From positions 1 to 6,249 of the forward strand of contig CACZSB010000178.1 of assembly GCA_902783765.1 (NCBI GenBank): a stretch of 6,249 nt of DNA. Direction: 5' to 3'. This document shows positions 1 to 6,067 of this stretch, piece after piece (positions within the stretch are counted from its first letter, which is position 1; every line of letters begins with the position of its first letter). The notes beneath the pieces are model-generated. The model had not been told where the DNA came from. It did not search any database and saw only the letters and a program-made list of their open reading frames with translations. The DNA is from an uncultured Lachnospiraceae bacterium (lineage in GTDB: Bacteria > Bacillota > Clostridia > Lachnospirales > Lachnospiraceae). A program made the translations under genes and the position numbers.

Positions 1-182
1 ATGATTTCCATATCCTTCATGGCGCTTTCCAGGAGCTTGGCATTTTCCTTGGCTTCGCCCACACCCATATTCACCACAATCTTGTGGAGCTTGGGCACCT
101 GCATCACGTTCTTGTAGCCGAACTTCTTGGTCAGAGCGGGAACGATCTCATTCTGATAAACTTCTTTTAATCTGTTGCTCAC
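1..182 (-). CDS. rplE: 50S ribosomal protein L5, 5' portion (runs off left edge)
   Basis: This is the N-terminal third of L5, the 5S rRNA-binding protein of the 50S central protuberance, which also contacts P-site tRNA. Sixty complete codons are present of a family length near 180. The translation begins (M)SNRLKEVYQNEIVPAL, and the L5 hallmark VMQVPKLHKIVVNMGVGEA occupies about residues 26-44. I place the start at GTG (180-182). An AAGGAGG ribosome binding site lies 7 nt upstream (190-196), the residues after the GTG match the usual L5 N terminus, and the first in-frame ATG is not until residue 27, which would cut into the conserved core. The binding site overlaps the L24 stop codon, so translation is probably coupled to L24. 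The gene is incomplete only because the window ends; there is no sign of damage. The family call is very secure and the GTG start nearly so. Confidence 0.95.
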   Translation of the reverse strand, partial: MSNRLKEVYQNEIVPALTKKFGYKNVMQVPKLHKIVVNMGVGEAKENAKLLESAMKDMEI

Positions 183-189
183 GCTGAAA

Positions 190-197
190 CCTCCTTA
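190..197 (-). promoter_or_regulatory. Ribosome binding site of L5 fused to the L24 stop codon
   Basis: On the minus strand the sequence reads TAAGGAGG, in which TAA is the L24 stop and AAGGAGG is a perfect Shine-Dalgarno sequence. It lies 7 nt before a GTG and decides the L5 start, since no ATG is suitably placed. Confidence 0.85.
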
Positions 198-512
198 GTC
201 AATGACCACAGGACCGTTTTCGGTCTTGGCTACCCGGACCTTCTTGCCGTCCTTCTCGGAAAAGCCCACCCGAACGGGCTTGCCCCCGTGGAGCAGCATC
301 ACATTGGATACATCGATGGTGCCTTCCACCTTCAGGATGCCGCCGTTGGGGTTCTTGGCGCTCTGCTTGTTGTGCTTGGTGATCATGTTGGCGCCTTCCA
401 CCACCAGACGGTGATTCTTGTGGTCGATCTTCAGGACCTTTCCTTCACGGCCTTTATCCTTGCCGGCGATGATACGGACCGTATCACCGACTTTGATCTT
501 AGACATAGACAT
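195..512 (-). CDS. rplX: 50S ribosomal protein L24
   Basis: L24 binds near the 5' end of 23S rRNA, is one of the early assembly proteins of the 50S subunit in Escherichia coli, and sits near the exit of the peptide tunnel. The 105-residue length is normal. The N-terminal KOW segment is clear at about residues 9-30 (GDTVRIIAGKDKGREGKVL), followed by the typical NMITKH (42-47) and GGILKVEGTIDVSNVML (57-73). There are two possible starts, residues 1 and 3 (MSMSK). AAGGAGG at 521-527 is 8 nt from the first ATG and 14 nt from the second, so the first is preferred. The binding site overlaps the L14 stop. L14 lies 13 nt upstream and L5 begins 12 nt downstream, the standard spc operon order. Nothing is unusual in the protein. 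Confidence 0.97.
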   Translation of the reverse strand: MSMSKIKVGDTVRIIAGKDKGREGKVLKIDHKNHRLVVEGANMITKHNKQSAKNPNGGILKVEGTIDVSNVMLLHGGKPVRVGFSEKDGKKVRVAKTENGPVVID

Positions 513-520
513 GAATGGGT

Positions 521-528
521 CCTCCTTA
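521..528 (-). promoter_or_regulatory. Ribosome binding site of L24 fused to the L14 stop codon
   Basis: The minus strand reads TAAGGAGG, with the L14 stop codon providing the first bases of the Shine-Dalgarno sequence. The 8-nt spacing favours the first of the two Met codons of L24. Confidence 0.85.
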
Positions 529-894
529 CAGTACTTCGGGAGCCAGGGAAACGATCTTCATGAACTGCTTTTCACGAAGTTCCCGAGCCACCGGCCCAAA
601 GATACGGGTACCTCTGGGGGTCTTGTCCTCGCGGATAATTACCGCGGCGTTTTCGTCAAACTTGATATAGGAGCCGTCCTTCCGACGGGCGCCGTGCTTG
701 GTGCGGACCACAACGGCCTTTACCACTTCGCCCTTTTTCACCATGCCCCCGGGGGCCGCATCCTTCACCGCAGCCACGATCACGTCGCCGATGTTGGCAT
801 AGCGGCGGACGGAACCGCCCACTACCCGGATGCAGAGGATCTCCTTGGCGCCGGTATTGTCAGCAACTTTCAGTCTACTTTCCTGTTGAATCAT
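526..894 (-). CDS. rplN: 50S ribosomal protein L14
   Basis: L14 lies at the subunit interface of the 50S, where with L19 it contributes to intersubunit contacts. It is also the known docking site of the silencing factor RsfS. The 122-residue length is exactly the family norm. Conserved blocks are visible throughout: MIQQESRLKVADNTGAKE at residues 1-18, the basic loop VVRTKHGARRKDGS around 62-75, FDENAAVII at 79-87, and the C-terminal GTRIFGPVARELR at 95-107. The ATG start is preceded by a GGGAGGAG stretch at 901-908 with AGGAG spaced 6 nt from the start. The gene is separated from S17 by 17 nt. L14 is usually the first gene of the spc operon in E. coli, but here no promoter is visible in the short gap, so it is probably read through from the S10 genes. 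Confidence 0.98.
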   Translation of the reverse strand: MIQQESRLKVADNTGAKEILCIRVVGGSVRRYANIGDVIVAAVKDAAPGGMVKKGEVVKAVVVRTKHGARRKDGSYIKFDENAAVIIREDKTPRGTRIFGPVARELREKQFMKIVSLAPEVL

Positions 895-911
895 TTGCTT
901 CTCCTCCCGGC

Positions 912-1166
912 TTACTTCGCCTTCTCAACGATTTCCACCAGTCTCCAGCGCTTGTCCTTGGACAGGGGCCGGGTCTCCATGACCTTCACGGTATCGCCGA
1001 TACCGCACTGGTTTTCCTCGTCGTGGGCCTTTAACTTATAGGTTCTCTTGACAATCTTGCCGTACAGGGGGTGTCTTACGTGGTCCTCGATGGCCACAAC
1101 GATGGTCTTGTCCATCTTGTCGCTCACCACCTTACCGGTACGGGTCTTTCTTAAATTTCTTTCCAC
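912..1166 (-). CDS. rpsQ: 30S ribosomal protein S17 (GTG start)
   Basis: S17 is a primary 16S rRNA-binding protein of the 30S body with an OB-type beta-barrel fold. Counting from the GTG at 1164-1166 it has 84 residues, close to the family norm, and begins (M)ERNLRKTRTGKVVSDKMDKT, which matches the usual S17 N terminus. The conserved strand segments VVSDKMDKTIVV (13-24), RTYKLKAHDE (41-50) and ETRPLSKDKRWRLVEIV (64-80) are intact. A longer reading from an ATG at 1173-1175 would add MDN, but the AAGGAGG at 1176-1182 directly abuts that ATG with no spacer, so it cannot serve it well. The GTG lies 9 nt from the same binding site, an ideal distance. I therefore prefer GTG. The gene follows L29 closely and precedes L14 by 17 nt. 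Confidence 0.95.
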   Translation of the reverse strand: MERNLRKTRTGKVVSDKMDKTIVVAIEDHVRHPLYGKIVKRTYKLKAHDEENQCGIGDTVKVMETRPLSKDKRWRLVEIVEKAK

Positions 1167-1175
1167 GTTATCCAT

Positions 1176-1183
1176 CCTCCTTA
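1176..1183 (-). promoter_or_regulatory. Ribosome binding site of S17 fused to the L29 stop codon; decides the start
   Basis: The minus strand reads TAAGGAGG followed immediately by ATG. Zero spacing rules against that ATG, while the in-frame GTG 9 nt further on is well placed. TAA is the L29 stop codon. Confidence 0.85.
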
Positions 1184-1381
1184 CTCGGCCTTGGCACGGA
1201 TCATGGTCTGGATCCGGGCAATATTCCGGCGGACCTGAGTGATGCGGGCCGTGTTCTGCAGCTGATTGGTGGCATTCTGGAAGCGAAGGTTAAAGAGCTC
1301 CTTCTTGGCGGAGGTCAGCTCTTCCTTCAGCTGGTCCGCGTTCATCTTATCCAGATCCTTTAATAAATCCTTACTCTTCAT
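1181..1381 (-). CDS. rpmC: 50S ribosomal protein L29
   Basis: L29 is a small, mostly alpha-helical protein at the peptide tunnel exit beside L23, near the docking site for nascent-chain factors. From the ATG at 1379-1381 it has 66 residues, the family norm, beginning MKSKDLLKDL. The family hallmark KELFNLRFQ is at about 27-35, followed by TARITQVRRNIARIQT. The open frame extends three codons further to a GTG at 1388-1390 (reading MIRMKSK), but a near-consensus AAGGCGG in the end of L16 lies 8 nt from the ATG and runs almost into the GTG, so the ATG is favoured. With this start the gene overlaps the last 11 nt of L16 (ATGAAGAGTAA), which points to translational coupling. The TAA stop is embedded in the S17 ribosome binding site. 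Confidence 0.95.
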   Translation of the reverse strand: MKSKDLLKDLDKMNADQLKEELTSAKKELFNLRFQNATNQLQNTARITQVRRNIARIQTMIRAKAE

Positions 1382-1808
1382 TCGAATCACCGCCTTCTAA
1401 TTCCGCCTTGGAGACGATCTTGCACTTGATGGGCAGCTTGTGCATGGCCAGGCGCAGGGCCTCCCGGGCTGTTTCTTCGGCAACGCCGGCGATTTCGAAC
1501 ATTACCCGGCCGGGCTTAACCACGGCCACCCAGTATTCCACACTGCCCTTACCGGAACCCATACGGGTTTCAGCCGGCTTGGTGGTTACGGGCTTGTCGG
1601 GGAAGATCTTAATCCAGACTTTACCGGCACGCTTGATGTAACGGGTGGCAGCCACACGGGCGGCCTCAATCTGATTGGACTTGATCCAGGCAGGCTCTGC
1701 CGCCACCAGACCATATTCGCCGTAGGTGATTTTGGTGCCGCGGGTGGGCTTGCCGGCCATGGAACCGCGGAACTGCTTGCGGCGCTTAACTCTTTTAGGC
1801 ATTAACAT
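1371..1808 (-). CDS. rplP: 50S ribosomal protein L16
   Basis: L16 organises the A-site region of the 50S, contacting tRNA and helices near the peptidyl transferase centre; L16 changes are known to confer evernimicin and avilamycin resistance. The 145 residues are within the family range. The N terminus MLMPKRVKRRKQFRG corresponds to the usual MLxPKRVKxR start. Conserved blocks include QIEAARVAATRYIKR (46-60), GKVWIKIFPDKP (62-73), TRMGSGKG (81-88) and VAVVKPGRVMFEI (94-106). The start lies 2 nt after the S3 stop TGA, and the best Shine-Dalgarno candidate (GGAAGGGAG inside the S3 end, about 1821-1829) is rather far away at 12 nt, so initiation probably relies on ribosomes finishing S3. The end overlaps L29 by 11 nt. 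The acidic C-terminal tail EGGDSNEE resembles that of Bacillus L16. Confidence 0.98.
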   Translation of the reverse strand: MLMPKRVKRRKQFRGSMAGKPTRGTKITYGEYGLVAAEPAWIKSNQIEAARVAATRYIKRAGKVWIKIFPDKPVTTKPAETRMGSGKGSVEYWVAVVKPGRVMFEIAGVAEETAREALRLAMHKLPIKCKIVSKAELEGGDSNEE

Positions 1809-1810
1809 GA

Positions 1811-2470
<660 letters not shown>

Positions 2471-2476
2471 TTTATG

Positions 2477-2484
2477 CCTCCTTA
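2477..2484 (-). promoter_or_regulatory. Ribosome binding site of S3 fused to the L22 stop codon
   Basis: The minus strand reads TAAGGAGG, where TAA ends L22. Spacing to the S3 ATG is 6 nt. Confidence 0.85.
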
Positions 2485-2871
2485 CTGCTTCTCATCCAAA
2501 ACGATGGTGATGTGGCTCATGCGCTTCTCAATGCGATAGGCGCGGCCCTGGGCTCTGGGATGAATCCGCTTCATGGTGGGTCCCTTGTTGGCGTAGCATT
2601 CCGCCACATAGAGCTTGTCGGCGTCCAGGCCGTTGTTGTTCTCTGCGTTGGCGATGGCGCTCTTTAAGAGCTTGGTGATGATTTCGGAGCCGTAACGGGG
2701 GTTATAGCTCACAATAGCCAGCGCCGTATTGGCGTCCTTGCCCCGGATGGCATCCAGCACAAAGCAGGCTTTGGTGACGGAAATCCGTGCGTAGGAAAGC
2801 TTAGCCGAAGGGCGGGTGTCCTTCTGAGCATTTCTTTCTCGTTTGATTTGAGATCTATGTCCTTTTGCCAT
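2482..2871 (-). CDS. rplV: 50S ribosomal protein L22 with basic N-terminal extension
   Basis: L22 contacts all 23S rRNA domains, and its long beta-hairpin lines the peptide tunnel constriction together with L4; mutations there affect macrolide sensitivity. It has 129 residues against about 110-113 in Bacillus or E. coli. The difference is largely a basic N-terminal extension (MAKGHRSQIKRERNAQKD) ahead of the core, which starts near SYARISVTKACFVLDAIRGK (26-45). The tunnel hairpin is intact at about 90-120 with GPTMKRIHPRAQGRA (97-111) and the closing MSHITIVL. The extended start is supported by AAGGAGG at 2880-2886, spaced 8 nt from the ATG, so the extension is real and not a mis-called start. 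I recall the same extension in Lachnospiraceae L22, which makes it a lineage trait. The gene begins 21 nt after S19. Confidence 0.97.
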   Translation of the reverse strand: MAKGHRSQIKRERNAQKDTRPSAKLSYARISVTKACFVLDAIRGKDANTALAIVSYNPRYGSEIITKLLKSAIANAENNNGLDADKLYVAECYANKGPTMKRIHPRAQGRAYRIEKRMSHITIVLDEKQ

Positions 2872-2892
2872 GAATGATACCTCCTTCCGCTT

Positions 2893-3174
2893 TTATCTTC
2901 CTCTGGTGCTCTTTTCGTCCTTGCCATGTCCCCGGTAGGTGCGGGTGGCCACGAACTCGCCCAGTTTATGGCCCACCATGTCTTCGGTGACATACACCGG
3001 AACATGCTTGCGGCCGTCGTGTACGGCGATGGTGTGCCCCACAAAGCTGGGGAAGATGGTGGAACGACGGGACCAGGTCTTAATAACCGTCTTCTGACCG
3101 CTGGCATTCAAAGCGTCGATCTTCTTTAACAGATGGTCATCGGCGAAAGGGCCTTTTTTTAATGAACGAGACAT
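2893..3174 (-). CDS. rpsS: 30S ribosomal protein S19
   Basis: S19 lies in the 30S head, pairs with S13, and contacts the A-site tRNA region and the large-subunit bridge. The 93-residue length is normal. It begins MSRSLKKGPF and carries the S19 signature across residues 37-80: RSTIFPSFVGHTIAVHDGRK followed by HVPVYVTEDMVGHKLGEF and ending ATRTY. The ATG is preceded by AAGGAGG at 3182-3188 with 7 nt spacing, overlapping the L2 stop. The gap to L2 is 12 nt. The C-terminal tail RGHGKDEKSTRGR is basic, as expected for the flexible S19 tail. Confidence 0.98.
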   Translation of the reverse strand: MSRSLKKGPFADDHLLKKIDALNASGQKTVIKTWSRRSTIFPSFVGHTIAVHDGRKHVPVYVTEDMVGHKLGEFVATRTYRGHGKDEKSTRGR

Positions 3175-3181
3175 TTTCTAA

Positions 3182-3189
3182 CCTCCTTA
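3182..3189 (-). promoter_or_regulatory. Ribosome binding site of S19 fused to the L2 stop codon
   Basis: The minus strand reads TAAGGAGG with TAA ending L2. Spacing to the S19 ATG is 7 nt. Confidence 0.85.
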
Positions 3190-4032
3190 TTTCACCGACT
3201 TGCCGTCGCGGCGTCTGACGATCATCTTGTTGGACTGTTTCTTGGACTTGCGGGTCTTGTACCCTAAGGCAGGCTTGCCCCAAGGAGTGCTGGGACCGGG
3301 ACGGCCGATGGGTGACCGGCCTTCGCCGCCGCCGTGAGGGTGGTCATTGGGGTTCATCACGGAGCCCCGGACCGTGGGACGGATGCCCATGTGGCGCTTG
3401 CGGCCCGCTTTACCGATGTTCACCAGGTTGTGTTCCCCGTTGCCCACCACACCGATGGTGGCCCGGCAGCCGATGGGAACCATGCGCATTTCCCCGGAGG
3501 GAAGACGCAGGGTGGCAAACTTGCCTTCCTTGGCCATGAGCTGGGCGCTGCCGCCGGCAGCCCGGACCATCTGTCCGCCCCGGCCGGGCATCAGCTCAAT
3601 GTTGTGAACCTGAGCACCCACGGGGATATTGGCCAGAGGCAGACAATTGCCCAATTTGGCTTCCGCCTGAGGGCCGCTCATGACCTCCATGCCGTCGGTC
3701 AGACCTTCGGGGGCCAGAATGTAGGCCTTTTCGCCGTCTGCGTAGCAGATCAGGGCGATATTGGCGGTGCGGTTGGGGTCATACTCCACCCCGATAACCT
3801 TGGCGGGGATGCCGTCTTTGCTGTTTCTCTTGAAATCCACCAGACGGTACTTTCTGCGCACGCCGCCGCCCTGATGCCGGACAGTGATTTTGCCCTGGTT
3901 ATTGCGGCCTGCATGCTTCTTTAAGGATTCCGTCAGAGACTTTTCCGGGGCCTTCTTGGTGACAGCCGCGAAGTCGAGTCCGGTCATCTGCCGTCTGGAC
4001 GGAGTATAGGGATTATACTTTTTAATGCCCAT
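3187..4032 (-). CDS. rplB: 50S ribosomal protein L2
   Basis: L2 is a large, highly conserved 23S rRNA-binding protein needed for subunit association and for a functional peptidyl transferase centre. The 281 residues are slightly above the usual 275-277. It starts MGIKKYNPYTPSRRQMTGLD. The RNA-binding OB and SH3-like domains span roughly residues 40-200, with GRNNQGKITVRHQGGG at 42-57. The C-terminal catalytic-region hallmark is intact: MGIRPTVRGSVMNP (215-228) and DHPHGGGEGRSPIGR (230-244). The conserved histidine equivalent to E. coli His229 is at about 231. The C terminus is very basic (KTRKSKKQSNKMIVRRR). The start ATG follows TAAGGAG at 4044-4050 with 11 nt spacing. A 58-nt gap with a small hairpin separates it from L23. 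Confidence 0.98.
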   Translation of the reverse strand: MGIKKYNPYTPSRRQMTGLDFAAVTKKAPEKSLTESLKKHAGRNNQGKITVRHQGGGVRRKYRLVDFKRNSKDGIPAKVIGVEYDPNRTANIALICYADGEKAYILAPEGLTDGMEVMSGPQAEAKLGNCLPLANIPVGAQVHNIELMPGRGGQMVRAAGGSAQLMAKEGKFATLRLPSGEMRMVPIGCRATIGVVGNGEHNLVNIGKAGRKRHMGIRPTVRGSVMNPNDHPHGGGEGRSPIGRPGPSTPWGKPALGYKTRKSKKQSNKMIVRRRDGKSVK

Positions 4033-4060
4033 TGCTGTTCTTTCTCCTTATTCTTTCATC

Positions 4061-4076
4061 ACGGCGAGGGAGCCGT
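4061..4076 (-). promoter_or_regulatory. Small stem-loop in the L23-L2 gap
   Basis: The RNA can form a 5-bp stem, ACGGC pairing with GCCGU, around a 6-nt loop UCCCUC, and two more A-U pairs can be added past one bulged G. It lies 10 nt upstream of the L2 ribosome binding site (4044-4050). There is no U-tract, so it is not a terminator. A role in translation or RNA processing is possible but not shown. Confidence 0.4.
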
Positions 4077-4090
4077 ATAGCTGAGGTGCC

Positions 4091-4390
4091 TTACAGGCCC
4101 TCAAAGATCTCGATGTCCGCACTGTCTGCGGTCAGGGAGACGATCGCCTTTTTGGTCTTCGCGGTACGCCCCTGGGTCATGCCCCGGCGGCGAAGCTTTC
4201 CGCCACAGTTCATGGTGTTGACGGAGGCGACCTTGGTGCCGGCAAAGAGCCGTTCCACCGCGTCCTTTACCTGGGTCTTGGTGGCATCGGGATGCACGTA
4301 GAAGGTGTACTTCTTTTCGCCCATGAGGCCCATGCTCTTTTCCGTAATCACCGGACGAAGGATCACATCATAATATTTAAGATCGGCCAT
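4091..4390 (-). CDS. rplW: 50S ribosomal protein L23
   Basis: L23 stands at the peptide tunnel exit and is the known attachment point for trigger factor and signal recognition particle. It has 99 residues, within the family norm. It begins MADLKYYDVI, and the signature RPVITEKSM is at residues 12-20. The extended loop near 56-75 (SVNTMNCGGKLRRRGMTQGR) is the part that reaches into the tunnel wall, and the C-terminal strand DIEIFEGL ends the fold. The ATG overlaps the stop of L4 by one base (TAATG). Its ribosome binding site, AGGAGG at 4401-4406, is encoded inside the last codons of L4 with 10 nt spacing, so L4 and L23 are almost certainly translationally coupled. Confidence 0.98.
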   Translation of the reverse strand: MADLKYYDVILRPVITEKSMGLMGEKKYTFYVHPDATKTQVKDAVERLFAGTKVASVNTMNCGGKLRRRGMTQGRTAKTKKAIVSLTADSADIEIFEGL

Positions 4391-5010
4391 TATGCGTATA
4401 CCTCCTCGATTGCGCGCACTGCGGATTCGCTGATCAGCAGGCTGTCATACTTTAAAATGTCAAAGACATTGATGGTGTTCACCTGGGTGGTCTTCACATC
4501 CGGAATGTTCCGGGCGGAAAGGATCAGGTTCTGATCCAGCTCATCCAGCACCACCAGAGCCTTGTTCATTTTGAAGGCGTCCAGGGTCTTCTGGAAGGTC
4601 TTGGTCTTGATCTCGTCCAAGGTGAGGTCATTCACCACAAAGAACTTGCCTTCGCTGACCCGGCTGGTGAGGGCGCTCTTTAAGGCGGCCCGCTTTTCCT
4701 TCTTGTTCAGCTTGAAGCTGTAATCCCGGGGAACGGGGGCAAACACCACGCCGCCGCCTTTCCACTGGGGTGCCCGGATGGAACCCTGACGGGCATGTCC
4801 GGTGCCCTTCTGGCGCCAAGGCTTCTTGCCGCCGCCCCGGACTTCGCCCCGGGTTTTGGCTTTCTGGGTGCCCTGACGATTGTTGGCCAGCTGCTGCAGC
4901 ACCGCCATGTGAACCAGGTGCTCATTGATATCTACGCCAAAGACTTCGTCCTTCAGCTCGATTTCGCCTACGACCTCGGCCTGCATATTATAAACAGATA
5001 CTTTTGCCAT
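4390..5010 (-). CDS. rplD: 50S ribosomal protein L4
   Basis: L4 binds domain I of 23S rRNA and sends a long loop into the peptide tunnel constriction opposite L22. In E. coli it also represses its own S10 operon by acting on the leader RNA. The 206 residues are typical of Firmicutes L4. The globular part begins MAKVSVYNMQ, and the basic extended loop is at about 48-90, with RGGGKKPWRQKGTGHARQGS at 58-77. The C-terminal half has the usual Rossmann-like pattern (KALVVLDE, DILKYDSLLISESA). The start follows AAAGGAG at 5019-5025, 8 nt away. The gap to L3 is 25 nt, and the stop overlaps the L23 start. Whether this L4 controls the leader at 6047-6249 is inference only. Confidence 0.98.
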   Translation of the reverse strand: MAKVSVYNMQAEVVGEIELKDEVFGVDINEHLVHMAVLQQLANNRQGTQKAKTRGEVRGGGKKPWRQKGTGHARQGSIRAPQWKGGGVVFAPVPRDYSFKLNKKEKRAALKSALTSRVSEGKFFVVNDLTLDEIKTKTFQKTLDAFKMNKALVVLDELDQNLILSARNIPDVKTTQVNTINVFDILKYDSLLISESAVRAIEEVYA

Positions 5011-5035
5011 CGTGCTTTCTCCTTTCCTAAGATCC

Positions 5036-5659
5036 TTAAGCCTTCACGCTCTCTTTTAAGGTAACGAGCGACTTCTTGGGTCCGGGAACGGAGCCCTTGA
5101 CTAAGATCAGATTATCCTCTGCGTCCACGCGAACCACTTCCAGATTCTGGATGGTGATGCGCTTGTGGCCCATCTGACCCGCCATCTTCTTGCCCTTAAA
5201 TACCCGGCTGGGATCGGAGCAGGCGCCGTTGGAACCGGCGTGGCGGTGATATTTGGAGCCGTGGGCCATGGGACCCCGGTGCAGTCCGTGACGGTGAATG
5301 GCGCCCTGGAAGCCCTTGCCCTTGGAAATGGCGGTGGCGTCCACTTTGTCGCCGGCGGCGAACATGTCGGCCTTGATTTCCTGACCCAGTTCAAAGTTGC
5401 CTTCCAGCTTCAGTTCCCGCACAAAACGCTTGCAGGCAGCGCCGGCCTTGGCGAAGTGGCCCTTCCGGGGCTTGTTCAGCCGGGATTCCTTGATGTCGCC
5501 GAAGCCCACCTGAACCGCGGCATAGCCGTCGTTTTCGGGGGTCTTGATCTGGGTGACCACGCAGGGGCCCGCCAGCAGCACGGTGACCGGCGTTAAAACG
5601 CCGTTCTCGTCGAAAATCTGTGTCATTCCGACTTTGGTACCTAAAATAGCTTTCTTCAT
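5036..5659 (-). CDS. rplC: 50S ribosomal protein L3
   Basis: L3 is an early 50S assembly protein binding near the 3' end of 23S rRNA; a finger of the protein approaches the peptidyl transferase centre, where changes give linezolid and tiamulin resistance in some bacteria. The 207-residue length is normal. It starts MKKAILGTKVGMTQIFDENG, the standard L3 start. The finger region is intact at about 112-163, with SKGKGFQGAIHRHG followed by RGPMAHGSKYHRHAGSNG and VFKGKKMAGQMG. The C terminus carries VKGSVPGPKKSLV. The ATG follows AGGAGG at 5665-5670 with 5 nt spacing. The 66-nt gap to S10 is the longest in the gene string and holds a hairpin directly before this binding site. Confidence 0.98.
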   Translation of the reverse strand: MKKAILGTKVGMTQIFDENGVLTPVTVLLAGPCVVTQIKTPENDGYAAVQVGFGDIKESRLNKPRKGHFAKAGAACKRFVRELKLEGNFELGQEIKADMFAAGDKVDATAISKGKGFQGAIHRHGLHRGPMAHGSKYHRHAGSNGACSDPSRVFKGKKMAGQMGHKRITIQNLEVVRVDAEDNLILVKGSVPGPKKSLVTLKESVKA

Positions 5660-5676
5660 TCTTTCCTCCTACAGCG

Positions 5677-5692
5677 GCGCATTTTCATGCGC
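5677..5692 (-). promoter_or_regulatory. Stem-loop with GAAA tetraloop just before the L3 ribosome binding site
   Basis: The RNA reads GCGCAU-GAAA-AUGCGC, a perfect 6-bp stem closed by a GNRA-type tetraloop. It ends 6 nt before the AGGAGG of L3 (5665-5670). No U-tract follows, so it is not an intrinsic terminator. It may set L3 translation, stabilise or mark processing of the mRNA, or bind a protein; none of these is shown. Confidence 0.5.
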
Positions 5693-5725
5693 ATACTAGA
5701 ATTGTTTTGCCCGTTTTAAATAGAA

Positions 5726-6046
5726 TTAGTTGTCCTTCATCTTGATCTGGATGAAGACGCCGGCGGGAACCTCCAGGGTGGAGAGGGCCGTGATAATCTT
5801 CTGATTGGGATTTACGATATCAATCAGTCTCTTGTGGGTCCTCTGCTCGAACTGTTCCCGAGAATCCTTATACTTATGCACCGCACGGATAATGGTCACC
5901 ACTTCCTTTTTGGTGGGAAGGGGCACGGGGCCGCTGACTTCCACCCCGTTCTTGCGGACCACATCCACAATCTGGGCCGCGCTGGCGTCCACAGAATTGT
6001 GATCATAAGCCTTCAGGATGATTCTCATGATTCGATCTTTTGCCAT
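5726..6046 (-). CDS. rpsJ: 30S ribosomal protein S10 (NusE)
   Basis: S10 is a 30S head protein and, as NusE, also partners NusB in transcription antitermination. It has 106 residues, near the family norm of 102-105. It begins MAKDRIMRIILKAYDH. The conserved blocks are SGPVPLPTKKEVVTIIRAVH (38-57), YKDSREQFEQRTHKRLIDIV (59-78) and the C-terminal LEVPAGVFIQIKMK. Two Met codons are possible, residues 1 and 7. AAGGAGG at 6058-6064 is 11 nt from the first, so the first is chosen; the second would be 29 nt away. The frame stays open far upstream into the leader, but that extension lacks S10 homology and a ribosome binding site. It is the first gene of the S10 operon; a structured leader lies before it. 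Confidence 0.97.
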   Translation of the reverse strand: MAKDRIMRIILKAYDHNSVDASAAQIVDVVRKNGVEVSGPVPLPTKKEVVTIIRAVHKYKDSREQFEQRTHKRLIDIVNPNQKIITALSTLEVPAGVFIQIKMKDN

Positions 6047-6057
6047 AAAAATAGTCG

Positions 6058-6064
6058 CCTCCTT
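6058..6064 (-). promoter_or_regulatory. Ribosome binding site of S10
   Basis: Perfect AAGGAGG on the minus strand, 11 nt before the ATG at 6044-6046. It selects that ATG over the in-frame ATG six codons later. It starts 3 nt after the hairpin at 6068-6086. Confidence 0.85.
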
Positions 6065-6067
6065 GAT

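Noticed and set aside
418..1041. Plus-strand open frame of 207 codons opposite L14 and S17
   Set aside because: It is antisense to well-conserved ribosomal genes, its product resembles no family I know, and it has no convincing ribosome binding site. Long antisense frames are expected in GC-rich third-position coding DNA.
3334..3924. Plus-strand open frame of 196 codons opposite L2
   Set aside because: It is a His- and Ala-rich shadow of the L2 gene with no independent support. Other plus-strand frames (for example 1440-1805 and 5165-5596) were rejected for the same reason.
5677..5692. Intrinsic terminator between S10 and L3
   Set aside because: The hairpin is short and followed by CGCUGUAGGAGG, not a U-tract. 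The same absence of a U-tract applies to the stems at 4061-4076 and 6068-6086.
5689..5725. Weak promoter-like sequence (TAGTAT preceded by AT-rich bases) before L3
   Set aside because: The -35 region has no reasonable match at the correct spacing, and the gap lies inside a continuous operon.
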